DNA of 64,000 bases, from contig NC_052016.1 of assembly GCF_015832195.1 (NCBI RefSeq), positions 33,997,129 to 34,061,128 of the forward strand. Direction: 5' to 3'. Shown one piece after another: positions 12,601 through 22,843 of the stretch (its first letter is position 1; each line of letters starts with the position of its first letter). The notes below the pieces were generated by a model. That model did no database searches, was not told where the DNA came from, and saw nothing but the letters and a program-made list of their open reading frames with translations. This DNA is from Motacilla alba alba. Lineage: Eukaryota > Chordata > Aves > Passeriformes > Motacillidae. The position numbers were made by a program, and so were the translations under genes.

Positions 12601-15089
12601 CAAAGGCTACTTTTGGTGTTCTAAAATTTAATCTCTTTGAACCTTCAACCTACAGTCAAAACAAGAAAATAGAAAATGACGTTTCAACAAATAGTCACTG
12701 TTTACATCAAAAATATATGTAATTTATTAAAAACATGCTAGCATCCAAACCCAATGCTTGAGCTCTGTGTAGCACCTGGTTAGTGAATAGAAGGGCACTG
12801 GGGGCTTGGGGTGTTTTTCTAAACAGGGGACTTATTAGAAAACAATTAGAAGTCTTGGCAATACTTAGCAGTTGTTGAAATACAGCCTAAGGCAGTCTGG
12901 GAGAGCCCTAATACTAATTTCTGTTTTAGCCAGGGCACTTCAAGCATAGCTCCTTGGGAGGCTGGTCAGGTATCCACAAACTTGCTGTGCTAAACCTTCA
13001 CTGAAATTTCACACAAAACTCGTGGGTGTGAGCAGGGGCATCCCTTAGTTCACACAGAGACTGATCTGCTCTGATCTGTGACCAATAATAAAGGAAAACT
13101 GTAATATGTGCCTAAGTCTAGGGCTTAGCAGGGAGAAGCACCAATGTCAGCCTAGCAAGCATCTTGTAATGCTGACAGCAGGGTTATGTGGGAACAGTAC
13201 AGTGATTCTTACCTACATACATTGGACAACAGCTCAATCTAAACCTCATTCTATTAGAGGCTGCAGTTCAAGCTTAGCTTTTATTGATTTTTTTTTTCCA
13301 GTGGTCTGTTCTTAGATGCTGGAAAAGCCTGGTCAAATGAAGTGCAGGTGCTGGCATCTACTTTGATACCCTTGTAAGAAAGACACATGGTAGTGCTTTG
13401 AAAGATGACCATTAAAATCAACAGGACTCCCTCTTTTTCTTCCTTCAATTTATTCCTACAACATCCTCAAAAGTATCTTCAGACCCTCTCCCTGGCCTAG
13501 GCAAGACATGAACCTGCATTAGGACATCTTGAGAACCTGGAAGAACTGGGTAAAACTTGAGCTGGATTTAGCAGGATTTTTTAGGTGAGGGATCTGAAGT
13601 TTTTCATACTTTCAAGTATGACATTTGGCACGGGTAGAACTGTGCACCATTTTGGGAAGAGAGAGGGAGGTGTGATTGTGGTGCTGCATATTCCAGGCTT
13701 CTCCTTACTTGTATTGGTGCATAGGGCAAAAGGATGGCCTGTGACTTGTCCAAAGTGATGCAGCAAAGGGTGGTACACAGATCCGGACCCAGCTCTCCCA
13801 GCCTTCTGGCCTGACTCCTTGTACTGACTTAACTTGTACTGAGCTGTGAAAGTCATCTGTGGCTGCCTGGCTGCTCTGTAGGTGGAAAAGCTGCTTCTGC
13901 TGCTGCTGCTGCTAGCGACGCTGTGGTGGTTTTCCCTCTGTTGATATTTCATATCATTAATGGTGTGGTTTCCTTTCTGTTTGTTTGCTTGTTTAAATCC
14001 TTCTTGGTGATTATAGAGCCATCTCTTGCCAAATTGCAGTGTTCCGTCTGCACATTTTTTGTGCCTTGGATGTAAATATTATTTACAATAGTAAATGCAG
14101 GATTTGTCATGAGGACAGCATTTTTTATGCCACTGCCTTGGCCTCTGTTTCAAAAATGGTCCCTGCAACAGGGCAGGACTGACTGGCAAGGTTGTATTCC
14201 TCAGACTGACCAGAAATAAGCAGTGTCTGCAGTAATTCTGTTCCTCTGGCTTGGGCAGGAAGCTGTACGAGTATCTGGACTACTGTCAGTGTCTGCCCAG
14301 AAACACAGGGACGGGCTGTGAGTGGATGCTCTCTGCTATTGCAGTATCCTGCTGCAGGGAGGTGACACTTCTCTGCCCTCCTTTCTGCTGCCTGATCCAG
14401 CCAGCTCAGGTGGGAGCCTTGCCATGGGTTGTCTGTGCCTCAGCTCCACAACAACTCCAGCTGTATTTGGGAACAGTTTCTGCACTGCAGCTGCACCTCC
14501 AGGTGAAGGGGGCATTTATTTTGCCACCAACAGGGGTAGGGCATCACTCTGTCCCTGCTGCTGGCAGCTGGGTGCTCTGGTGCCCATCAGGGTGACGGTG
14601 GAAGCTCAGCTTCTAGCTCTGTTCACAGTCTTCCAGGGAGAGCCCTTCTTTCCCTCCTCCCCTTCTCCTGAGCTTGTAGGGTCTTGTGTGTGCAAGCTGG
14701 CGAGGGCACAGCTCATGCCTCACATCCACGGCATGCCAGCTGGTCCCTTCTAGAGTGTCACAGTGCCATCCCCCTGCCTATTCCCCTGGAAGAGCTGCGA
14801 GCACTGGGGAGAAGGGGCTGGGAGGCTCCAGGTTGCCTTGGTTATGTTCTCCCTTGTGCTCCGTGCCTCTTTGGTGTGTTAGGGAAGAACGTGCTGCCGA
14901 GGGTCCTGCTCTGTTTACTCATTTTACTCGTGTGTTCCTGTATCTGCTGCAAGCAGCCTCCAGCACCCCAAACCCTGTGCCACAGTCCTTGTGCGAGCTT
15001 TTCCTCTGGCTGCAGTGTTGCTGGAGAAAGACTGGGACCGAGGGGAAGCAGGATAACGGGAGGCACTAGCGTGGCTGTAATACTGAAAT
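6672..15089. other. Intergenic, no gene recognised
   Basis: About 8.4 kb with many short chance open frames, including a 162-codon frame on the minus strand at 10919-11407 and a 153-codon one at 9772-10233. Neither contains a recognisable domain. A short CTG/TGC trinucleotide run lies at about 13899-13912. I recognise no transposable element here. Confidence 0.5.
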
Positions 15090-15340
15090 CGTCTTCGTGA
15101 CAGAGAGCGCCGGGGAGGGCGAGGAGCTGTCGCAGTGGGAAGGCTGAGGATGGTCTGAGGGATGTAGAGGGAGCCCGAGGGATGCCTTTCCCCACCAGGC
15201 ATTCTGCTGGCGGGAGCTGGGCGGCCGCTGGAGTGCAGTGCAGCCCCGCCATCCGGCACCCTCTGGTCCCCACTCGGTCCCGGCTCGGGTCCGCGCTCTG
15301 AAGCCATCGAGGTGGCCGAGGGCTGCTTGACTCAGCAGTC
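15090..15340. promoter_or_regulatory. Small CpG-rich patch, candidate distal regulatory element
   Basis: This short stretch is visibly richer in CpG than its surroundings and contains GCGGCCGC near 15220. On its right edge lies TGACTCAGCA (15328-15337), an AP-1/NF-E2-type core preceded by TGCT, which approximates a Maf recognition element. No coding exon is recognised in either direction. It could be an enhancer or the promoter of an unannotated non-coding RNA; this is inference from composition and one motif. Confidence 0.3.
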
Positions 15341-17231
15341 CAGGCACATACAAGCCTCTTCCCTCTCCCCAAAACGGGATGTGGGGAGCGTGGTCCTCTG
15401 TGAAGCATGCCTCAGGAACGAGCCCCACTGGTGGGCAGTGGCAGAAGGAGCTGGGGCAGGTACAGCTAATCCTCCAAGCCGATGTAAGCAGGGGGCTCCG
15501 GGATTTGGGACAGTCCAGCACCAGAGCCATGCCTGGCAAGGCAGTAGGTATTTGCCCTTCCTAGGCAGAAGCCAGGGGTGATCATGTCTGTACCCCTGAG
15601 TTTGTTCTCACAGTCAGGTAGTGCAGAGCATTGCTTCAGACATGGGCACCTCCTTTTAAATTTTCCTAAAAAGTTTCTCATGCAATTTAATTTCATCTGA
15701 AGCTGCACAGGTTTGGGGTTTTTGTTTTCACCTGCTCTGATCCAAGCCTAAATTTTTCTCTGCATTTTCTATGCCAGCACGACTGAGCAGGCCTTCCCTG
15801 GGCAGCAAATGTGCCCATTGCTCCATGTCTGCCCTGTGTCCCTTCTTTGCCTTAGCCTGGGCCAAGAACATTATGTACCTGCTGGTGGGTGGTGCTTGTC
15901 TGTGACTCTGCTGCACTGTTATGTTCCTCAAGCCAACACCAAAAGTTGTCCATTTTCATTTCTTTTTTTTTTTTTCCTTTTAAATGAATGCACTAGATTT
16001 ATTGAGTAATGGAAACTTTCCATTCCAAATGACTCAAGTTACACTGGGAACTGAAATATTTAAATATTTCTCATCAGCCCTTTACACTGCTACACAGCTC
16101 CCTCATGTTCCTTCTCTCTGGAAGGGCTTTTAAACTCTCAGATGAATTGAGACCACTCGCTGCCCCCTGCTGCATCAGACCACGGTGCAGACTCCAGGCT
16201 GCTGAGCACAGCAGCCCCCCTTGCTGGCATCAAGGTGCCCTCAGGCAGCATGGGGTCTAGATGTAGCCAGGCACTTGGGATGCGGTCGCTAGTCCTAAAG
16301 CTAGACTTTCAGCCTGTGAAGACGGCATGTGCCTCCTTAACAGTGCTGGCAGTCAGATCCACTGGGTCCAAATTCCTTCCCACCCGCTGAGATACCAGCT
16401 CAGGAAGGCAGTGGGTGCTGTGCCAGCCTGATGGAAAGTCCAGGCACGTGGGTAGCTGGTGTGGGGGGATGAGGGTGTCCTTTAATTGCTTAGCATGATG
16501 CTTCTACTCTCCCACTCTGATTTGGGGCACGTCATGACTCCCCTGGTCACACACAGCAGCCCAAGAAAGTCAGGATGAGGCTGTGTGGAAACTGTAGGCA
16601 GTACCTTGGATCTGCTTTGAGCTTCATGCATCTCGGAAAGCTTGTCTCTAGATTAAGTTATTTCAGAGTAGAGGAAAAGCACTCACACTTCATACCACAC
16701 ATGGTGTTGTTTAGGCAGAGTAGTTATGCAAATACTACTTGCATCCAAATTAATTGCTGGGCAAGGGCCTGCCCTGTGTCAGCAAGTCAGCCCTACCCTG
16801 GGTTATGTGATTTTTCAAGACAGCGCTTCCTGGGACAGGCAGCCAGGGCACAAAGAGCATTGGGCTGTTGGTGTGACTCCCTGCTGGCACTCAGTGCAGC
16901 TTGGCTCAGCCTGGGGACAGCACCTGTGCCCTGTTAGCACTCCCCCTCCCTGCCACCATCCCCAAACCTGCAGCAGCCCCTGGGTGCAGCTGGAAAGGGG
17001 TGGCCCCAGCAGGAATAGCCCTCCTCCTGTGCACCCTCGCAGTGCAGCAGCCAGCCCTGCCCAGTGTGTAAGGGGATGGGGTGTGGGAAATAGGATGCCA
17101 AGGGGGCCTGGCCCCTCCATGTGCCTCCCAGACAAGAGTCACAGTAAAAATCATGTCTCCCTGCTTTGGAGAGGACCTCTTGTAAGCTTGATAGCGTGCC
17201 CCTGGTACACATCTTCTGTCCCATGAGGCAG
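15341..17231. other. Intergenic, no gene recognised
   Basis: No exon or repeat family is recognised. A T-rich run occurs at about 15961-15980 and a perfect 18-bp AT palindrome at 16053-16070. Confidence 0.5.
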
Positions 17232-17571
17232 ATTTCCAGTACCTAAAGGGAGCCTACAGGAAAGAGGAAGAGAAGTATTTGCAAGGGCACATATTGATAG
17301 GACAAGGGGGAACAGCTTCAAACTGAAACAGGGTAGGCTGAGATTAGATATTAGAAGAAATTCTTTACTCTGATGCTGGTAGGGCACTGGAACAGGTGGC
17401 CCAGAAATATTGTGGATGCCCCACCCCTGCAAATGTTCAAGGCTGGACAGGGTTTTGAGTAAACTAGTGGAAGGTGTGGAAGGTGTCCCTGGCCATGGCA
17501 GGGAGCTTGGAACAAAATGACCTTCCAGCGCCAAGGGTGCCTTCCAGCCCAAACCATTCTATGATTCTATG
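17232..17571 (+). mobile_element. CR1 LINE, 3' end, sense orientation
   Basis: The sequence follows the CR1 3' region: TTCCAGTACCTAAAGGGAG, then GATAGGACAAGGGGGAA, then GGCACTGGAACAGGTGGCCC, then TGGCCATGGCAGGG, ending in the typical repeated ATTCTATG octamer at 17556-17571. CR1 elements are the main non-LTR retrotransposons of birds and are usually 5'-truncated, as here. Substitutions and small indels show it is an old, inactive copy. Confidence 0.9.
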
Positions 17572-19439
17572 TGTCCCCATGTCATGGACAGGTGCTTTTG
17601 GCTGCAGCCCTGAGGACCACAGAGGATAAGCATGGCCCATCGCAGCCAGAGGGCTGAGGATAGTCCTGCAGCTGAGCCAGATGTGGGGAGCCTGAAGTGT
17701 TTGGCCTTGTCCTGGTGTGACCAGAGGACTGATGTCACTGTGGTTTGCTGAAGAATAACAGGCAGCATTGGGCAGCCAGGGTGAGGCTGAATCATTGTGG
17801 GCAGAGCAGCTGCATGCAAAGTGCAGCAGGCCATCTCAGGTCCATTGGCAGCAGGAGCGCTGCTGCAGTCAAATCCCTCTGGCCGGCCGTGGGCTGGCTG
17901 GGAGCAGGAGCAGGGGCTGGAGCTGTGCCGCAGCAGGAACAGCATCAGAGCAGCGTGCTGCCTGTTGCAGCGCGGCTGGAGACTTGGCTCTGCCCGAGAG
18001 GTTAAAACAATCCTTCCCTATCCTTCGGGGGGGTTGGATTTCCACCGTGAGAAACGTCAGCTTGGACAGGAGATTTCTGGCCGAAGAGCTGCTTTGCCAC
18101 AGTTCCATAGGCGATGGAGACAGAGAGGCATGCGGATTTATTTCCCAGCCCCCCTTCTGAGCCCAGGCTCTGTGCATGCCGTTTGCTGACTTCCCCTTAC
18201 TCTGCACCCAGACCTCCTTCTGCATCCTGCTGGGGTTTTATTTACATTGCATACAGGGCAACGCTTAAATCAGAGTAGTTTCCTTCTTGATAGTAATAGT
18301 TTAAAAAGGCAGAACAACCCTAAATTCTTCCATTTCAGCTGTTTAGTACATCAAACTGGTATCAACCATCACAGTTATTTGTAAATAATTTCTAGGGTTT
18401 TCCTAAAAAATATTACCTCTCAAAGCCTGAAAGAGAGGATGAGAGACCCTGCTCTTCTGAAATGTAATAGAAACCTTGATTTTTCTGTGCGGGTGGCTGC
18501 ACTGGGCAGCACTGAAGAACACCCACAGTTACTAGTTATTCTAGTAAAGCTCCATATTTTCATTTAAAAATAATAAAGTAACTTTCCAGGCCTGGGCTGT
18601 GTGTGGGGGAAAGTGTGAAAAATGAGCTTACAAGCCTCACATTTTTCATACTAAGCAGCAAATAAACCCCCTACAGATTAATTTTAAAATAAAATCTCAG
18701 CTTTTTTTTAATCCACCTTCATGACACTTCAAAACTTCACATATGAGGTTTTTTTATTAGTTATTTTTCTCCTTCCCGCCTCCACCCCGCCCCGAAAGCT
18801 GGGGAGCTGGCAATAAAAAGGCAGCCATTAATCCACCCATCAAGTGGTTCTGAAAATGTGACCTGTGGCCATGTAGCTGAGATGGATGGTGGTGCCTGGC
18901 TGGCTGTGTATATAGCCAGGGAGGAGCCTTCTATATTTAAAGGCTCATATGGTGGTCAGAGCAGAAAACAAGACAAGTGATTCTGTTAATTAGGAATAAA
19001 AAGCCTCAGTCCTTGCAGCTCTGGTACACATCACACTTTCCTCTAGCCCTTGACTTCCTCTCCACCCTGGTTATTCCACCTCTCTTGTTTGTCTTATATT
19101 TGATTATGAGGTCTTGGGGCAAGGACGTCTTTGTCACAGCAGAGCAGAGTAGTCAGCTGTAATGGCCTTTTCTACTCCTTAAGTCACCTAAAGAATTACT
19201 CGGTGCTTGATTCTTGACTCACATGGATAGAGAGCTAAGAAAAGTGTCCTGAAAGCTCTGGTCAGCTCCTCTGTCCCTAAGGGCATCTTCCCAGGGAATC
19301 TCATCCACCAATTTTTTTAACAGATAGAAGAATTTCACTCTGCTCCCTACGAGACCCATCTTCCTCAAGATCAAGAACTCATCCAGGGCCTAGTTGCTAC
19401 AGTCCGGACAGCCTCCACTAAACTTCTCTGATGAGCTCA
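17572..19439. other. Intergenic, AT-rich in the second half
   Basis: I see no gene. Around 18540-18800 the sequence is AT-rich with several TAAT-like words. At 18924-18946 a 7-bp inverted repeat encloses a MEF2-type motif. Confidence 0.5.
18931..18940 (+). promoter_or_regulatory. Candidate MEF2 site within an inverted repeat
   Basis: CTATATTTAA fits the MEF2 consensus. It is bracketed by GAGCCTT (18924-18930) and AAGGCTC (18940-18946), and an E-box CATATG overlaps the right arm at 18946-18951. No nearby transcription start is known, so any role is speculative. Confidence 0.2.
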
Positions 19440-20065
19440 TCTGCACATGTGAGCACCAGGTCCAGCAACACTTCTCTGCCAGGTTTGTCCAATATCTGGA
19501 CCAGTAGGTTGTCCTCTAGGCACTTCAGGAATCTCCCTGGAGATCAGCCTCACTGCTTTCCCAGCAGATGTCTGGCTGGTTGAAAGCCTCCATCTGGATG
19601 AAAATGTGTGGGTGTGATGCTTCTGCACTGAAGCAAGAAGCCTTATCAACCTGTCAGGTACCTGGAGCAGACCCCACCCACAAGCTGTCCTTTTAATCCA
19701 TTTTCATCCTCAAGTTCTCAGACTGTCTGTGGCTGTTTCTCAGAGGCAATTCTCCATAGTCCGTCCATTCCTTAACCTAGAGCTCAACAACCCTCCCTCC
19801 TTCCCAGCCTGTCTCTTCTGGAAAACTTGTAGCCCTCAATTGTAGTGTTCCTGTTGTGCTACTCATCCCACTGTGTTTCTGGGGTAGCAATTAGGTAATA
19901 GTTTTCTAATTGCACCATGGTTTCCAGCTCCTCTTGCTTGTTTGCCATGCTGTGTGCATTGGTGTAGAGACACTTGAACTGGGCTATCACCCTCCTTACC
20001 TTTTGGGAAGAACCCTGTCTAAACTCCTTTGGGATGATTGACAGGTATTTCCCTGCTGCTTCCTA
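19440..20065 (-). mobile_element. CR1-type LINE, ORF2 endonuclease fragment, antisense
   Basis: Read on the minus strand, this encodes a decayed CR1 ORF2 amino-terminal region. Around 19970-19930 it gives CLYTNAHSMANKQEELE, the start of the CR1 apurinic endonuclease domain. Near 19590-19545 it gives FNQPDICW, corresponding to the GDFN-PDICW motif of that domain, with the glycine-aspartate pair altered. Stops and frame changes break the frame, so it is a dead copy. It is much older in appearance than the CR1 at 48.6 kb. The left boundary may extend further toward 19220. Confidence 0.75.
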
Positions 20066-20124
20066 AAGTATCGGTGTTTCATGGTTCCTCTCTGACACTC
20101 CAATAAATGAATTTTGTCATTTGT

Positions 20125-20215
20125 GGCTCCATGTGAGACTTTCTAAGAGCCATATTAAAATTTGGGACAGCAAGTGTTGCTGTGTTGTGTTTGGCCTGCT
20201 ATTCAAAGCAGGGAG
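20125..20215 (+). repeat. Dispersed repeat, copy A
   Basis: About 90 bases closely resemble 22752-22843 in the same orientation. Shared blocks include CATATTAAAATTTG, GCAAG, GCTGTGTTG, TTTGGCC and ATTCAAAG. An AATAAA lies just before it at 20102-20107. I cannot name the family; it might be an LTR or transcript 3' end. Confidence 0.5.
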
Positions 20216-22270
20216 TGCCCGAGGTCTCGGGAACCCAGTTTCCACAAATCCAGCCTAATTTTGGCAAATTCTAGATGCTTGGAAACAACAGCCAGCTCTT
20301 ATATGACCTTAATCACGTGTAAGTATGCGCTGGTGAGACAGGGAAAGGTTGTTTTGGTCTCATCCAGGAAAAGCAAAGGCTGGATTGTGAATATTCTCAG
20401 AGGACAGGGTGGGAGGGAGTACGTCTCCATCATAGGCTCACTGTAATACCCCAAAATGCTGCAAAGGACTACTAAATCCAGTCATTCCCTGGGGCAATAA
20501 TGGTTTCTACCACACTCACTCCAGCTGCTTGGGTTTGCTCCACAGCTGAGAAACATTCTGTGGCAATCAAGTGGTTTCCCATTAGAGGTGCATTACATTT
20601 AGTATCGTCCATCCATAAAGCTCTCTGCTTCACCTGCAACCTTAAGAGATCTCCTTAATAATTCAGTGCCTTTAGATACATACAGTAACAATTTGGCTCT
20701 TTTCAGTGGGGATTTTACCTCCCAAGAAACAAGCTCAGTCTCTCAGTGTGGTAATGCTGCCCTTTTCCCTCTGGGATTGGCTGCCCTCAGCACATACTGG
20801 TGGAAGAAATGCAGCTTTCCCTTGGTGCTGGAGATGCCCATGCCCATCTGCCCATTCCCCATGCCCATCTGCCTTCCTGGAAAAGCCAATTTTAGAAAAG
20901 CTGTAGCCCTTCAAAATTGCTGTCCTGCTGTGATTGTTGGTGGAATCCAATGTGGGACATCCCAGGGCTTCCCAAGAACAGCTGATGTGGGGCTTGCTAT
21001 GGCTGGTGGTGCTGAGCTGATTTATCAGCTGTTGTTCCCTCTGTCCCACAGCTGCTCCTGGCTGTGCCAGGGCCGGGAGTGAAAGAGCCTGTTGTTCCCC
21101 ACAAGGGGTACAGTCTTGCCAGGTATATCATGTCCTCATTAAGGGAGGGCTGCTTATCTCCTAACCTGCTGTGGCGATTGCAGTGTTTCCTTTGTTACAT
21201 CTCCATTACAAAGCAGCCAGGGACAGAGCCTGGACACAGGGAGGATGGGGGGGGCACACACCCCCACTGCTTCCCTGCAGCTGGCCAAGGACTGGGAGAC
21301 CTGCACACGCCCCCTCCACCAGCCTTCTGCCCTGAAACATGGTCATCTGAGGAAATCTAATTAGATAGCAAGGAACAAGCAGAAGGCATGGGGAGTTAAA
21401 TGGGTAGTTGAAGGAAAGAAAAGTAATGAGATTTTTTTTTTTTTTTTTTACCTTTCTCCCAATCGCAGTGAAGATGTCCCCTCCTGCTGCTGTACCTGAG
21501 AGCGCTGGCAGCTGCAGGCATTCCTCACTAGACCTTTAGCTGTGGCTGCACTGATTTTTTAAAAATTTCTCTTAAATTAACTGTTATCCACATGCCTTGC
21601 CCTGGCAGAAGGAAGCCAAGAGGATGAGAGGGAGTAGAGCTGTCTCTGCCCAAGGGCTCATAGCTCTTCTTTGTAAGGTAACTTGGAGTCAGACCACCTG
21701 GCCGAGAAAACATTGCACCCCTATGTAAGGGACATCCACCTGCAGTCCCCATTTTCATTTCAATTATGATTTTGGAGGGGAGTCTCTTTGTCAAGAGCAT
21801 TCCTAGGAGCTCGCTTCTGCAGGTGGGGTTTGCTCTTGGTGCGGTGGCCAGGCCTCGCTGAGCTGAGTGGTAGGGATGGAGCCTGGGCTTGCTGGCTGGG
21901 TGATGTGGCTCTGGTGGCTGTGACATCATGGAGGATGTCTCACAGTGAGAGAAGTCACCAGGGGCATCAGTAGGCAGCCCCAGCTCCACCACAGCTGCAC
22001 TCATGTAGGACTTAGGTATTGGTGAGTGCTCATGCAGGGAGAAGGCTGGGTGGATGGAGGATAGGACAGATGCCAGGGGTTGTGAAACAGAGAGAGAGCT
22101 GAACCCCTCAGGACAAGGCACTGCCACCCTTGGGTCTGGGGGCAGAGAGGCTCAGAGCTCCCAGAGATAGCAGGTGCCTAGAGAGGCTTTGGGAATGTTC
22201 TGGGTGCCCCCAGCTCCCTACTGTCTCCCATGCAGACCTGATGAGCCCCCTTTCCTCCCTCCTCCTCCAG
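20216..22270. other. Intergenic or 5' intron of the 22.27 kb exon
   Basis: No exon is recognised on the + strand. A T18 run lies at 21432-21449. The minus strand carries a 199-codon open frame (21528-22127) without a recognisable domain. If the exon at 22271 is real, part of this stretch is its upstream intron, because a strong polypyrimidine tract and CAG end at 22270. Confidence 0.4.
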
Positions 22271-22273
22271 GCC

Positions 22274-22690
22274 ATGGCTGCAGCAAATGCTCTCCTCCTA
22301 GCTTCGGTGGCCAGAGAGATCATCCAGCCTGGCCAGAAGAAGTGTCACCACATCAGCAGAGCCACGGCCAAACAGATGCTGGAGCGTGAGGTGTATCTGC
22401 ACCAGGAGTTGATTCATTTGCTGCAGGAGATTGAGAATAGCACGATTGCAGAGGAAGGCCGGTTCTTTTCTGGGTGGCTGTTTTGGACTGCTGCAGTTGC
22501 CCTGGTCCTGCTTGCTGTCATCTGCTGGCTGGCCAGGCGAAAAAGGAAGCGTCAGGCGTCTCCTCAATCAATTAGAGTCTTCTGTCCTGATCTCCCAGAA
22601 GAGATTGCTGAGATTGAAATTGGATTAAGTGTTTATGACCACAATCGCACAAGACGCAACAACTTGACCTTGGATGTGCCCAGATCTTAA
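22274..22690 (+). CDS. Candidate short single-pass membrane protein, ITPRIPL1-like N-terminus without Mab-21 domain
   Basis: An ATG lies three bases after a very good 3' splice acceptor (pyrimidine tract ending CAG at 22268-22270) and opens a frame of 138 codons. Residues 1-17 are hydrophobic. Residues 35-55 are amphipathic (MLEREVYLHQELIHLLQEIE) and recall the N-terminal helix of ITPRIP-like proteins. Residues 67-87 form one transmembrane segment followed by the basic stop-transfer RRKRKR (88-93). The remaining 45 residues are polar and contain two N-x-T sites. ITPRIPL proteins share the order signal, short helix, membrane segment, then a large Mab-21 domain; here a stop falls before any Mab-21 sequence. 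It may be a truncated copy, a pseudogene, one exon of a longer gene, or an independent small protein. The link to ITPRIPL1 rests on architecture and remembered sequence, not on a search. The nearby MAB21L3 belongs to the same superfamily. Confidence 0.4.
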   Translation: MAAANALLLASVAREIIQPGQKKCHHISRATAKQMLEREVYLHQELIHLLQEIENSTIAEEGRFFSGWLFWTAAVALVLLAVICWLARRKRKRQASPQSIRVFCPDLPEEIAEIEIGLSVYDHNRTRRNNLTLDVPRS

Positions 22691-22751
22691 GACTGTCCAG
22701 GTTGTCTGGATGGCATCCCTTGCTTCCATCGTGTCAACTGCTTCATTAAGG

Positions 22752-22843
22752 TTTCTTTGGTTCCATATAGGACTAAAGGAGTCATATTAAAATTTGCGAA
22801 AGCAAGCACTGCTGTGTTGGTTTTGGCCCAGTATTCAAAGTAG
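22752..22843 (+). repeat. Dispersed repeat, copy B
   Basis: This segment begins about 60 bases after the stop of the short open frame and matches 20125-20215 in the same orientation, with scattered substitutions. It could be part of the 3' UTR of that frame or a piece of a transposable element that brought the frame here. No target duplication was identified. Confidence 0.5.

Noticed and set aside
14251..15539. Overlapping frames of 110-190 codons on both strands near the CpG-rich patch
   Set aside because: No domain or exon structure seen; treated only as a possible regulatory region.
21528..22127. 199-codon minus-strand open frame just upstream of the candidate membrane-protein exon
   Set aside because: No recognisable domain, no splice context, and ordinary composition; long but unsupported.
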